64,000 bases of DNA from G963677085 sp963677085 (GCA_963677085.2 CAXXFH010000004.1:806001-870000); one strand, 5' to 3'; shown: positions 35,694 through 44,259, counted from the first letter of the stretch. Made by a program: numbers and translations. Notes: generated from the letters alone by a model not told the origin.

Positions 35694-36314
35694 ATGAGTA
35701 CTCGATACAACGGCAATCCGGTCGCAACCGACGTGCAGCCCAAACCTGCAACGCCTCGACAGTTAAGATGCCAGTTTTCTCTGCGGTCGATATTGCTAAT
35801 CACGTTTGTTCTGGCGTTTCTACTTGGTATCGAAGCGTACATCAGCGACGGCGCAGTTGCACCGGGCGCTCTTGTCTGGGTAACCTTCATGCTAGTCTGG
35901 TCGATGGCGGTACCTCTCTTTATGCTTCATGCCTCGCGAACGCTCAAATCGTTTGCGTTGGGATTTGCCATGGGAGCCGGTATCGAAAGTCTCACTCTCT
36001 ACCTGTTGATTGACTCCAACAACCTGCAATTGTCGAGCAACGGCGTGCCCCTGGGGTGGTGGCCCGTCTGCCTGCCTTGTTATAGAATCGCTACTCGGCT
36101 TGGATACGCGCAGATTGGCGATGTCTGGCCCTACTTCCTGGGCATGGGCGTGTCGGGGTGCGCTGGTGGCGTGGTTGTCTTCGTCGTCAGGAGAGGTGCG
36201 AAGACGTGGCTCTGGCGGAAGTCAACGGCGAGCAAACCCTGTTGCCACGCCGATTCTTGCAGCGACACGAAACGTTTACCCCAACAACCAGCCTCTGGTC
36301 CCCCTAATTCCTAG
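35694..36314 (+). CDS. Small multi-helix membrane protein
   Basis: 206 residues with about four membrane helices (from SLRSILLITFVLAFLLGI, residues 29-46, to about residue 165) and a Cys-rich hydrophilic tail. The RCQFSLRSILLITFVLAFL start is a pattern seen in many planctomycete membrane proteins of unknown role. No family recognised. It precedes the CYTH gene on the same strand; the 3' end runs close to a text-like CCCCAGCCCC tract. Confidence 0.6.
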   Translation: MSTRYNGNPVATDVQPKPATPRQLRCQFSLRSILLITFVLAFLLGIEAYISDGAVAPGALVWVTFMLVWSMAVPLFMLHASRTLKSFALGFAMGAGIESLTLYLLIDSNNLQLSSNGVPLGWWPVCLPCYRIATRLGYAQIGDVWPYFLGMGVSGCAGGVVVFVVRRGAKTWLWRKSTASKPCCHADSCSDTKRLPQQPASGPPNS

Positions 36315-36344
36315 CCCCGGTCCTTCAGCCCCCAGCCCCCAGCC

Positions 36345-36914
36345 ATGCGTTACGAAGTCGAACAAAAATTTCCGGTCGACGATCTGGCCGTCATTGCCGA
36401 TCGTCTGGACATGCTCGGTGCGAGTGTCTCGAAGCCGAAGACTGAGGAGGATCTCTACTTTGCCCATCCGGCGCGGGACTTTGCCAAGACGGATGAAGCG
36501 TTGCGGATTCGTCGCAAGGGCGACGCGACATTCATCACTTACAAAGGACCCAAGGTCGACACCACGACGAAGACGCGACGCGAAATCGAATTGCCGTTGC
36601 CCTCCGACGAGAAAACCCCCGAGCAATGGACAACCCTGCTCGAAGTGCTTGGCTTTCGTCAGGTGGCCATGGTGCGCAAGTCGCGCCGCAAGGCTGGCGT
36701 CCTTTGGGACAATCACATGGTGGAAGGTTGTTTAGACAACGTGGAGGGCCTGGGGTGCTTTGTCGAACTGGAACTCGTTGTTGAGGAAGACAAGCTCGAT
36801 GTGGCCCGGCACATCATCGCCTCGTTGGCCGAATCGCTCGAGTTGCGTCGTAGCGAGCGTCGTAGCTATCTTGAGTTGCTTCTGGAGAAGACGTCGGCCG
36901 AACAGGCTCCGTGA
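36345..36914 (+). CDS. CYTH-domain protein (class IV adenylate cyclase / triphosphatase type)
   Basis: 189 residues forming a CYTH tunnel-fold domain. The N-terminal ExExK motif is present as EVEQK (residues 4-8), followed by alternating charged strands (ALRIRRKGDATFITYKGP, RREIELPLP, and FVELELVVEE). Such proteins hydrolyse triphosphates (thiamine triphosphate, tripolyphosphate) or make cAMP; CyaB-like architecture does not tell which. The ATG at 36345 directly gives MRYEVEQKF. Confidence 0.88.
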   Translation: MRYEVEQKFPVDDLAVIADRLDMLGASVSKPKTEEDLYFAHPARDFAKTDEALRIRRKGDATFITYKGPKVDTTTKTRREIELPLPSDEKTPEQWTTLLEVLGFRQVAMVRKSRRKAGVLWDNHMVEGCLDNVEGLGCFVELELVVEEDKLDVARHIIASLAESLELRRSERRSYLELLLEKTSAEQAP

Positions 36915-37031
36915 AGCTTGACGCGATTAAACGCAATCAAGTAACAAGAAAGCTTTGCGCAACAAGACGCCCCGGGCCAGCAAACCATGTGGCGGTAGTC
37001 GCCCGGGCGTTGGTTCGGTATACTCGGTGTC

Positions 37032-38396
37032 ATGCACGCCACCGACGATGCCCCCCCACCGGAGCAGTCCCTTTGCGGTTCTCCCGGCTGGTCTGGTGAT
37101 CCACAAATTGTTGCCCACGAGTCGCGAAACCTGGCCCTGTTGGCGATTCATCAGATCATTCTGCGCGTGGGCTGGATCTTCAAGACCGAGAGCGTCATCA
37201 TGCCGGCGTTCTTGGATTTCTTGGCCGGTCCTCATGCGGGCTTGCTGCGCGGTTTCATGCCCCTGCTGAACCGTTTTGGACAGAGCCTTCCTCCGGTCTT
37301 TCTGGCCGAATGGCTCCAGACTCGGCACCTGAAGCGCCGCGCACTGGCCAGCTTTACTTGCCTGATGAGCCTGGTGTTTTGCGTCCTTTCGTTGTTGTGT
37401 CTGGTGACCAACGGTAACCGTTTTCCATGGATGCCGCTGGCGTTTCTGGGCCTTTATGGCGTTTTTTTCGTGGCCTACGGTCTGTACCAGGTGTCGTTCG
37501 GCATGGTGCAGGGCAAATTGATTCGGCCCACGCGTCGTGGGTTTTTACTGCTGCAATCGACTTTTTGGGGCGCGTTGCCGGCCATGTTTTTCGCGTGGTT
37601 TTTTTTGAGCGATTGGTTGAAACGTCCCGACGGTGGTTTCGGCTTGATCTTCTGTGCCACGGCCGTGTGCTTTTTTCTTGCGGCGTTGGTTACTTTTCGC
37701 CTTGCCGAGCCGAGGGCAGATGGCGACCACCACTCGGAACCGCGACAACGCGGTAATCTGGCCGACACCCTGCATACCTTGCGCCAGGATGCCAACCTTC
37801 GCCGTCTGGTCGTGGTGGCCATGCTTTTCGGCAGCAGTTTGATTATTTTTCCACACTATCAGGCTTACGCTCGCGAAGAGCTTCAGCTAAGAGGGCTTCA
37901 CCTGATGGTTTGGGTCATCGCACAAAACGCATCGGTCGGCTTGCTCAGTCTGGTGGTCGGTCCCTTGGCCGATGCCCTAGGCAACCGTGTTACGTTGCGT
38001 GCCGTGATTCTGGGTTCCGCACTCGCACCGCTGTACGCCGTGTCGCTGGGGCATATTTCCCATGGCATGGCCGCGAGACTCTTCTGGATACTGTTTGTTA
38101 CGCTGGGTATTACCCCGCTGGTCCTGCGCATCCTGGTTAACTACACGCTGGAGATTTGCGAACCGGCCGATCACGCGCGGTATCTGAGCACGATGAGTTT
38201 GTGCGTGGCCGTGCCGTTTCTGTTCGCCCCGTTGGTCGGCTGGCTGGTCGACACGATCGGCTTCGAGATGGTGTTCCTTGCCTCGGCCGGTTTGATTGTC
38301 CTGGGAGGGTTGATGACGTTCGGGCTCGACGAACCACGGCATCGTGTGCGCCAGCCCGAAATCGGACCGCTGGGTACCGCTGGGGAGAACGGGTAG
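37032..38396 (+). CDS. MFS-type transporter
   Basis: 454 residues with about 12 predicted membrane helices and a central hydrophilic loop (residues about 220-250). A 40-residue hydrophilic start precedes the first helix. Motifs such as RQDANLRRLVVVAMLFGSSL and GPLADALGNRVTLR (A-like loop) fit the major facilitator superfamily. Substrate unknown. It ends next to a convergent BASS-family transporter; a text-like GAAGAATG/CATTCTTC palindromic tract separates the two stops. Confidence 0.8.
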   Translation: MHATDDAPPPEQSLCGSPGWSGDPQIVAHESRNLALLAIHQIILRVGWIFKTESVIMPAFLDFLAGPHAGLLRGFMPLLNRFGQSLPPVFLAEWLQTRHLKRRALASFTCLMSLVFCVLSLLCLVTNGNRFPWMPLAFLGLYGVFFVAYGLYQVSFGMVQGKLIRPTRRGFLLLQSTFWGALPAMFFAWFFLSDWLKRPDGGFGLIFCATAVCFFLAALVTFRLAEPRADGDHHSEPRQRGNLADTLHTLRQDANLRRLVVVAMLFGSSLIIFPHYQAYAREELQLRGLHLMVWVIAQNASVGLLSLVVGPLADALGNRVTLRAVILGSALAPLYAVSLGHISHGMAARLFWILFVTLGITPLVLRILVNYTLEICEPADHARYLSTMSLCVAVPFLFAPLVGWLVDTIGFEMVFLASAGLIVLGGLMTFGLDEPRHRVRQPEIGPLGTAGENG

Positions 38397-38450
38397 ATAA
38401 AGCGGGTAGATAAAGGATGAAGAATGAAGGCGGTCATCATTCATTCTTCA
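38395..38450. terminator. Convergent-stop palindrome
   Basis: GATGAAGAATGAA and TTCATTCTTCATC arms (38418-38453) with AT-rich flanks sit between two converging stop codons; plausible bidirectional terminator. Confidence 0.55.
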
Positions 38451-39397
38451 TCATCATTTAGCTTCGTCCTTGCGTTCTCGTCCTTGCCGAACTCGGCCCA
38501 ACATCGGGCCAGGATAGCACCAGTGAACATGCAGCCGAAGGTGTAGGCCGCCGGGGCTACGGCCGCTTGGCTGCCGAAAAAGTTCAATGCCAACAACGCC
38601 CCCAAGCCGGCGTTTTGCATGCCCACTTCCAGGGTCAGGGCACGCCGCATCCCCGGCGTCAACGGCATTAGCCAGCCGCCCAACGTGCCGGCCAGGTAGC
38701 CGCCAAGGTTCAACATCAACAGTCCAAATAATACCCGCCCTTCGAGTCCGCCAAGGCTAGCACGATTTTCAGCCACCACCACGGCGATAATCCACAGGAT
38801 CGTGAAGTTGGCAATATACGCCCCAAAACGCTGCGCGAGACGGCGCCACCATGGGAAGGTTCGCGAAAGGACATGTCCCAGCACCACGGGCAGCACGACC
38901 ATCCACATCAGTTGAAGACTGATTTCACCCGCCGGCAAGTCCACCCGTTTGCCCAAGGCAAGTTGCAGCGTCAACGGCACCACCAGCGGCGAGAGCAAGG
39001 TGGCCGACGTGGTCAAACTCACCGAGTAACTCACGTTCCCTCGTGCGACCAGCGTAAGCACATTCGAGGCCATCGCCCCGGGTACACAACCGGCTACCAC
39101 GACGCCGATCATCGCCGGACCGGTGAGTCCCAGCAGTCGGGCAACAAGGTAGGCCAACACCGGCATAGCCAAATACTGCACGGCCGTGCCGCCAAGCACT
39201 GTCGGCCAACGTTGGGCCACCTGCCGCACTTCATCGCGCGGCAACAGCGATCCGATGGTCAACATCGTTACTGTGAAGAGATACGGCAGGTAGGGCCCGG
39301 TCGCCACAAACGGATCGGCGCCGCCAAACCAGCCACCCCAGAAATACGCGAGGGCGCTCAGCAAGGTCAACCAGAGTAGCAACAGACGTTCGAACAT
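38441..39397 (-). CDS. BASS-family (bile acid:sodium symporter type) transporter
   Basis: 318 residues, about nine to ten membrane helices. It has the family signatures AGCVPGAMASNVLT near residue 103 and EVGMQNAGLGALLALNFF near residue 258. Characterised members move organic acids, sterol-like or vitamin substrates with Na+, and ArsB-like relatives move arsenite; the substrate here is not known. The start at 39397 is conventional. Upstream lies a compound repeat array. Confidence 0.88.
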   Translation of the reverse strand: MFERLLLLWLTLLSALAYFWGGWFGGADPFVATGPYLPYLFTVTMLTIGSLLPRDEVRQVAQRWPTVLGGTAVQYLAMPVLAYLVARLLGLTGPAMIGVVVAGCVPGAMASNVLTLVARGNVSYSVSLTTSATLLSPLVVPLTLQLALGKRVDLPAGEISLQLMWMVVLPVVLGHVLSRTFPWWRRLAQRFGAYIANFTILWIIAVVVAENRASLGGLEGRVLFGLLMLNLGGYLAGTLGGWLMPLTPGMRRALTLEVGMQNAGLGALLALNFFGSQAAVAPAAYTFGCMFTGAILARCWAEFGKDENARTKLNDDEE

Positions 39398-39442
39398 GGT
39401 CTATTCGGGATGTGCAAGAAGGCAGGCTGCCCTGGACTACTA

Positions 39443-39533
39443 TTGGATCCTGCATTGCTTGTGGAACGAGGGCGACCAACGGGAGCCCGGATTGCGGGAG
39501 CAGAACGCAACGAAGTGTTCCACAATCAACCTC
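39443..39533 (+). repeat. Repeat family A, copy 2
   Basis: TTGTGGAAC ... GGGCGACCAACGGGAGCCCG ... GTTCCACAA: short terminal inverted arms around the shared core. Inverse match to 15261-15350. Confidence 0.8.
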
Positions 39534-39546
39534 GGAATCAATAAGG

Positions 39547-39640
39547 ATCGACCGACAGATAACTTGCCAATTCGCCGGCCCGTGCTTCGCGACGGTCCTC
39601 GCGTTCTGCCTTGGAAAACGGCAAGTTATTTTTCGGCCGC
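39547..39640 (+). repeat. Repeat family C, copy 3
   Basis: Arms ATAACTTGCC and GGCAAGTTAT flank a GGCCCGTGCTTCGCGACGG middle, so the whole unit can fold as a long hairpin. It lies between family A and family B copies. Confidence 0.8.
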
Positions 39641-39651
39641 TCGTAACCTCG

Positions 39652-39745
39652 AAGATCGTTAAGTTTTTGACAAGGATTAGCGACCAACGGGAGCGGGTTC
39701 CTGTCTGGGTGCGGTAGCACCGTTTGGTTGGCGGCCCTGCCGCCC
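39652..39745 (+). repeat. Repeat family B, copy 2
   Basis: Aligned with 34072-34165. The right end overlaps the 3' coding end of the next gene on the minus strand, which therefore encodes part of the repeat. Confidence 0.85.
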
Positions 39746-40765
39746 TGGGTTTTGTCGGCTGTCTGCCGGACGTTGTCCATACAAAAACCGGTCGAACCAC
39801 TTTCGCCCTTTTTCGGTGATCTCGCCTGTGGGATCGAGCCATAACGCTGTGTGGCCGCGGCGGGGAATCAGTTCCAACTGCGTGTGGTCGCGGCCTGCTT
39901 CGTAGAGCCGCTGGCCGTGTTTGTGGGGCACGACCCAATCGCTCGTGCCGTGGATGATCAGCACCGGCGCCTGCGTACGCTGGATGGCCACGGCCGCGTC
40001 GGCTTCTTCAGGCTTGAACTCGGCCACGTTGGCGGCCAGATCGACGGCCTCTTGGTAGGTTTCCTCGGGAATGACGAGGCCCACGCCCGGGGCCATTACC
40101 CGACCGAAGTGCGGCACCTCTTCGCGCATCGCGCCGAACGGTTCGACCGCCACGACCGCCTGCACTCGCGGATCTCGGCCGGCGAGGTGAATCGAGGTCG
40201 TCGCCCCATACGAAACACCGTACACACCGAGCCGTCCGGCCACCAGCCCTCGGGCGTACAGGGCATCGATTACCTGCGAAAGATCGGCTGCCTCCCGCAC
40301 ACCATAGGTCAGGTACTTGCCGGTCGAGGCGCCGTGTCCTCGCAAGTCGACCAACACGGCCCGATAACCGGCCTCCGCCAGCCGGTGGGCCGTATGAGTC
40401 ATCCACAAGCTACGAGCGTAGATGCCGTGCAGTACTAGGACTGTTCCCTTCGGCACGGGCCGATCCCCGCTTGGCTTGCTTTCCGACTCCCCTGCCCACT
40501 CGCCCTTCGGCTCGATCACTGAGACCGAAAGCGATGCCTCTGGCGGACCGACCGTTACGCGAAACTGCTGGTCGACGCCCGCGATCTTTTCCACCGGCGG
40601 CAACGGACTTTGGGGCGACACCAGCGGATTGATGCGATTGGGCGAACTGACAATCATCGACGCCACCGGCAACCGACACCCGGCCGCAGTCAGCAACACC
40701 GTGACGGCCAGCAATACCGTGGCCGAAACTACCAGCGGCAGTCGCTTGCTTTTTCGTCGATGCAT
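39677..40765 (-). CDS. Membrane-anchored alpha/beta hydrolase with repeat-encoded C-terminus
   Basis: About 362 residues. An N-terminal hydrophobic segment with AAGC may be a lipoprotein or anchor signal. The hydrolase core has an oxyanion motif VLVLHGIYARS, the nucleophile elbow GVSYGATT (Ser), an acidic residue in HGTSDWVVPH and a His in RRGHTALW, so a Ser-Asp-His triad is complete. The last about 20 residues (NPGRQGRQPNGATAPRQEP) are encoded by repeat family B on the opposite strand, suggesting the native end was replaced or extended. Substrate unknown, probably esterase/lipase-type, acting outside the cytoplasm. Confidence 0.85.
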   Translation of the reverse strand: MHRRKSKRLPLVVSATVLLAVTVLLTAAGCRLPVASMIVSSPNRINPLVSPQSPLPPVEKIAGVDQQFRVTVGPPEASLSVSVIEPKGEWAGESESKPSGDRPVPKGTVLVLHGIYARSLWMTHTAHRLAEAGYRAVLVDLRGHGASTGKYLTYGVREAADLSQVIDALYARGLVAGRLGVYGVSYGATTSIHLAGRDPRVQAVVAVEPFGAMREEVPHFGRVMAPGVGLVIPEETYQEAVDLAANVAEFKPEEADAAVAIQRTQAPVLIIHGTSDWVVPHKHGQRLYEAGRDHTQLELIPRRGHTALWLDPTGEITEKGRKWFDRFLYGQRPADSRQNPGRQGRQPNGATAPRQEPAPVGR

Positions 40766-40796
40766 TGGTGACACTCTGCGAGACAGTCGTGAAGTC

Positions 40797-40942
40797 GGGT
40801 GCCACTGGCTGCTTGCCAGCCAGTGCTAAACACGAGCATGCTGGCCCGTGGCACCCAAACCGTCAATTCTTGAACCAGGGATCGGGTGCCATGCTGAAAA
40901 CATCGAAGAGCATGCCCACGCAGCCGTGGGCATGGCACCGAA
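40797..40942. repeat. Palindromic repeats upstream of the hydrolase
   Basis: A GTGCCACTGGCTGCTTGCCA-type unit (40799-40858) followed by TGCCCACGCAGCCGTGGGCA (about 40913-40935). Both are perfect or near-perfect hairpins belonging to families seen elsewhere in the window. Confidence 0.75.
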
Positions 40943-41011
40943 ATGTTTAGGCTTGACAAAGCATCGGGGCCAAAATGGGGCACCAACTTATATCGTCCGC
41001 CGAAAGTGGGG

Positions 41012-41692
41012 TCAAGCCGATTTCTTATTCTTTTTTCGCCGCGGTTTGCCCTTTTTGTCGACTTGCCAGACTTCTTCCGTGGCGACGTCCATGGCCGTTA
41101 GCCAGCCGTCGCCGTAGAGCCAGGTGTCGAGGCATTTGAGGTAGCCTAGGTCGAGGACTTCGCCGTCTTTTTGGGCCGTGTGGCCTACGATGGCGATTTT
41201 GCCCGACATGTGGGGGAACGGTCGGCGGTCGCGCAACGATTCCCAGCGCAGGGCCTCGCGGGGTTGGTGATGCAGCGGCAGGTTGCTGTAGTAGTTGGCG
41301 TGGGTGAAGAAGTGGGTGTCGATCTCGAAGGTTCGCTCGCAGGTATCGAGAAATTCGCGATGCGCGGGCGGCAGCCCGTCGGGTAAGCGGCCGTCGTACG
41401 AGGCCAACGTGGCATCGCCGCCGAACATCAGCCAATTGCCCAACAGCTCGGCGTGGCCGCGGCACACGTCGCGCATCATCTCGTCGTGATTGCCGAGAAT
41501 GGTCACCAAGCGACACTGTCGGCCGAGTTCGATAAGCCGGTCGATCACTCCGCGGCTATCAGGTCCCCGATCGACGAAATCGCCGAGCACGACCAGCGTG
41601 TCGTCGGGCGTTGGAGCAACGAGTTTCAGCATCGAATCCAAGGCCGCCGAATAGCCGTGGATGTCGCCAATCGCAATCGTTCGTTCGGCCAT
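41012..41692 (-). CDS. Calcineurin-like metallophosphatase
   Basis: 226 residues from ATG 41692. Metal-ligand motifs of PPP-type phosphatases are in order: GDIHG (residues 9-13), GDFVDRGPDSR, GNHDEMM, then His in FFTHANYY and GHTA. It resembles bacterial serine/threonine phosphatases and bis(5'-nucleosyl)-tetraphosphatases; the target is not known. The IS630 element ends only about 14 bp before the ATG, so the native promoter and ribosome site have been displaced. An in-frame extension (MLDDVLAGQF) is encoded by the IS end and is probably not native. Confidence 0.9.
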   Translation of the reverse strand: MAERTIAIGDIHGYSAALDSMLKLVAPTPDDTLVVLGDFVDRGPDSRGVIDRLIELGRQCRLVTILGNHDEMMRDVCRGHAELLGNWLMFGGDATLASYDGRLPDGLPPAHREFLDTCERTFEIDTHFFTHANYYSNLPLHHQPREALRWESLRDRRPFPHMSGKIAIVGHTAQKDGEVLDLGYLKCLDTWLYGDGWLTAMDVATEEVWQVDKKGKPRRKKNKKSA

Positions 41693-41711
41693 GAATTGTC
41701 CAGCTAGTACG

Positions 41712-42527
41712 TCATCCAGCAAGTTTCTTCCGGTATAGTTCCGGGAACACTCGGCGGGCGTCGTTGTTATTGAAGGTCCAGTCGATTATGGCTTTGCGGC
41801 GATTTCGGTCGCGGGCCCAAGTCGCCGCATGACGTTGAACTTCTTCGATTGTAGGAATCCGTCGCCCGAGGCATTGCTTGGTCAACACGGAGATTTCAAT
41901 TTCTGCCATGTTCAGCCAACTGGCGTGCTTGGGTGTGTAGTGCCATACGATGCGTCGCAGAGATTGCTTCGCTTTCGTGGCGTCAAACGTTTCGATGAGG
42001 GACTTTTCGTTGTGCGTGTTGAGGTTGTCGAGAACCAAATGAATCCGACGAGCCTTGGGATAACGCTGAAGCAGATCACGCACGAATCGTGCGAAATCGG
42101 CCCGTTTGCGATGACGCCGAGCCTGGACGAAGCGTTTGCCACCTTTCGGCTCAACGGCGACAAAGATACTGCACGTGCCGCAACGACGATACTCGTAGTC
42201 CTGCTTAGCCGCCTTGCCTGGTACGGCAGGCTTGAAGGGACACGTATCGTCCAGGAGTTGATACGGCTGCTCGTCCATGCAAATCAACGGTTCTCTCGGG
42301 TTGAACGCCTTTTCATACTGGTCGAGGACGTCCTCCATTCTGTCGCGAAACTCTTCGGTGAGTCTCGGAATGCACCATGTTTTTTTCGCCATGGCTTCAT
42401 GTCGTGCTCTTTCAGCCACAACGCAACCTCGCTCTTGCTGATCGAATCGACGAAGCCTCGTTTCACGGCGTGCACGCAGAGTAGTTCCAGCGTCCAGCGG
42501 ACGCGGCCCTCCGGCGGATCGCTGCAA
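41712..42527 (-). CDS. IS630 transposase, downstream (-1) frame
   Basis: Contains the DDE catalytic core: Asp in LICMDEQPYQLL, Asp in LVLDNLNTHNEK and Glu in HASWLNMAEIEI. The native protein begins in the other frame; only the part from about KKTWCIPRLTEEF onward belongs to the fused transposase. The preceding about 45 residues of this frame are not meaningful. C-terminus FPELYRKKLAG reaches the IS end. Confidence 0.88.
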   Translation of the reverse strand: MQRSAGGPRPLDAGTTLRARRETRLRRFDQQERGCVVAERARHEAMAKKTWCIPRLTEEFRDRMEDVLDQYEKAFNPREPLICMDEQPYQLLDDTCPFKPAVPGKAAKQDYEYRRCGTCSIFVAVEPKGGKRFVQARRHRKRADFARFVRDLLQRYPKARRIHLVLDNLNTHNEKSLIETFDATKAKQSLRRIVWHYTPKHASWLNMAEIEISVLTKQCLGRRIPTIEEVQRHAATWARDRNRRKAIIDWTFNNNDARRVFPELYRKKLAG

Positions 42528-42823
42528 GCCAACGCCACGACTTGCTGCTTCTGCCGTGGCGTAAACGTGGGCGGAGCACCGGATCGAGGGGCGTCGTACA
42601 ACGCTTCCTCTAAACTCCCGGTACAGAACCGTTTACGCATACTGCGAACAGTTCGATCCGTGCAACCAACGTGTTCGGCAATCTCCTCATCCGTGAATCC
42701 TTCATCTGATTTCAGCAGAATCAAGGCACGCCGAACCACACGCACGGATCGCGTGCCGGTATGCACCAACTCCTGCAAATGCTGTCGGGCCTCGTCCTTG
42801 AGGCGTACAATGTGTTCCTTCAT
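42284..42823 (-). CDS. IS630 transposase, upstream frame (DNA-binding half)
   Basis: The N-terminal half of the transposase, starting MKEHIVRLKDEARQHLQELV. A helix-turn-helix is visible (EEIAEHVGCTDRTVRSMRKRF), then a second HTH-like segment (SISKSEVALWLKEHDMKPWR). The useful reading ends at a seven-A run (complement 42380-42386) after KPWRKK, where a -1 shift enters the catalytic frame. Past that point this frame is not native. Confidence 0.88.
   Translation of the reverse strand: MKEHIVRLKDEARQHLQELVHTGTRSVRVVRRALILLKSDEGFTDEEIAEHVGCTDRTVRSMRKRFCTGSLEEALYDAPRSGAPPTFTPRQKQQVVALACSDPPEGRVRWTLELLCVHAVKRGFVDSISKSEVALWLKEHDMKPWRKKHGAFRDSPKSFATEWRTSSTSMKRRSTRENR
42380..42386 (-). promoter_or_regulatory. 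Probable -1 frameshift site of the IS630 transposase
   Basis: Seven consecutive A on the coding strand, read CGA AAA AAA C in the upstream frame. A -1 slip gives AAA AAA ACA in the downstream frame. The joined product KPWRKKTWCIPRLTEEF matches the continuity of single-frame IS630 transposases. Confidence 0.75.
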
Positions 42824-42957
42824 GCCGGTGCTTATACCACCGGAAACAATTTCATGGAAGGCGTACTAGTACGTGTCGCACCTGACTATGACGTCTCCGG
42901 CGGCATGCTCGATGGTTCCGAAAGCGAAATGGCCGCTACACGTAAGTGAGACGCGCT

Positions 42958-44259
42958 CTATTGACCTTCCTTGGCGGCAGTAGCCGTTATTTGCTTCATC
43001 TCGTCCTTGGTGAAGCGGTCGCCGGTCGGCGGACCAGGTTCCCAACACGTTTCCAACTTACTCGGTTTGGCGGCGACGACCGGAATAACGAATATCTCAC
43101 GGCCCGAGGCATCACGCTCGATCTTACCACCCGCCCGAACCACCGCCTCGCGGGCGAGTTTTTCGCAAACCGCCACCAGCGTGGGGAAGTCGTACGGCGT
43201 GTGGCTGAATTTGCCACGCGGGTCCAAGGCCGAAGTAAATCGCTCGGGCAACCGGGACCGGCCGATGGTGGTAAACAGGACACCGCCGGCATTGGACGGA
43301 TTGCAGTCGGAATCCTGGCCGCACCGCATTGAGATGACGATCGTCCGGTCGGGATCGCGCTCACCGTAGAGCAAACCCATAACAATATAGGCCCCATTCA
43401 GCTTGGCGTCGATATTGAATTGGCTTTTGGGGCCGCTGTGCGAGAACCGTCGGTAGTCGGGATTGAGATGATACTTGTCGTTGATCTTCCGCCAAGTGGC
43501 TTGCCAGTCGCTGGGATCGTCCCGGTGCCAAGCGACCACGTCGCGGATGCATTCAGCGTATTGGCTTTCGGCGGGAATACACTTCAGCCCGGCCTCGACG
43601 ATTTTCACAGGATCGTTTTCGAAAAAGGCTTCGGCATACATGCCGGCCACGAACTGCCCGCCGTAAAGGCCGTCGCCGTAGTTCATCAGCCGGCCGAATT
43701 TTTCGCCCAACTCGATACCCAGATTGGGCATGCCCGGGGCAATAAGGCCGGCATAGTCGGCCTCGATTTGGTAGTCGATCGCGTCGGCACTTTTGTTGAA
43801 CTTCGGGTGGCCCGAGTCGGGCGGAGCGATGCCCTGGCGAAGGTTCTCACGTCCGGCGTGATTGGCAACCCAAAGGCGATAGCCGCTGTTGGCGAAGTCG
43901 ATGCCGGCCTGGCGAATCGAGACGTCCAATCCGTATTGTTCGAGTGTCCTCAGAAAGGTCATCTCGACATAGATGTCGTCCTGGCTGAACTGGTTGATCA
44001 GTGCCGGTTTCCATTCGGGCACTTGATCTTGGGGAATAATACGCCCTTTGAACTTGAATTCGGTGGGCGCTCCCCAACCGACGCCGGCCATCTGTCCCAG
44101 CCAGCCGGCGGCCATGCGATCGCGGTAGTCGTCCACGGAAATGCGACGCGTCGACTCGGCCGACAGCGGCGAACCGATGGCCAGACTGCCGAGCAGGCCC
44201 ACCACGAGGGAGAAACGCAAGGCCTTGGATCGCGAACCATGCTTCTGTTGAATGATCAT
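42958..44259 (-). CDS. Exported ADP-ribosylglycohydrolase-fold protein
   Basis: About 433 residues with a signal peptide (SKALRFSLVVGLLGSLAIG, cleavage near LSAES). The rest is an ADP-ribosylglycohydrolase-type helical domain: DRMAAGWLGQMAGVGWGAPT, the first metal motif QDDIYVEMTFLRTL and the second GQDSDCNPSNAGG (usual form GxDxDT, here with Cys). The enzyme family removes ADP-ribose from proteins or metabolites and is normally cytoplasmic; export is notable. ATG at 44259 has AAAGG 9 nt upstream; ATG at 44268 has no room for a ribosome site. Confidence 0.85.
   Translation of the reverse strand: MIIQQKHGSRSKALRFSLVVGLLGSLAIGSPLSAESTRRISVDDYRDRMAAGWLGQMAGVGWGAPTEFKFKGRIIPQDQVPEWKPALINQFSQDDIYVEMTFLRTLEQYGLDVSIRQAGIDFANSGYRLWVANHAGRENLRQGIAPPDSGHPKFNKSADAIDYQIEADYAGLIAPGMPNLGIELGEKFGRLMNYGDGLYGGQFVAGMYAEAFFENDPVKIVEAGLKCIPAESQYAECIRDVVAWHRDDPSDWQATWRKINDKYHLNPDYRRFSHSGPKSQFNIDAKLNGAYIVMGLLYGERDPDRTIVISMRCGQDSDCNPSNAGGVLFTTIGRSRLPERFTSALDPRGKFSHTPYDFPTLVAVCEKLAREAVVRAGGKIERDASGREIFVIPVVAAKPSKLETCWEPGPPTGDRFTKDEMKQITATAAKEGQ

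Larger units (their letters stand above)
41707..42866 (-). mobile_element. IS630-family insertion sequence (about 1160 bp)
   Basis: Bounded by TA on both sides (41705-41706 and 42867-42868), as expected for IS630/Tc1 insertion. The ends GTACGNC-NTCCA with TTTCTTCCGGT / TTGTTTCCGGT inside are related imperfect inverted repeats. It holds one transposase in two overlapping frames on the minus strand and separates the metallophosphatase gene from its upstream region. Confidence 0.88.
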
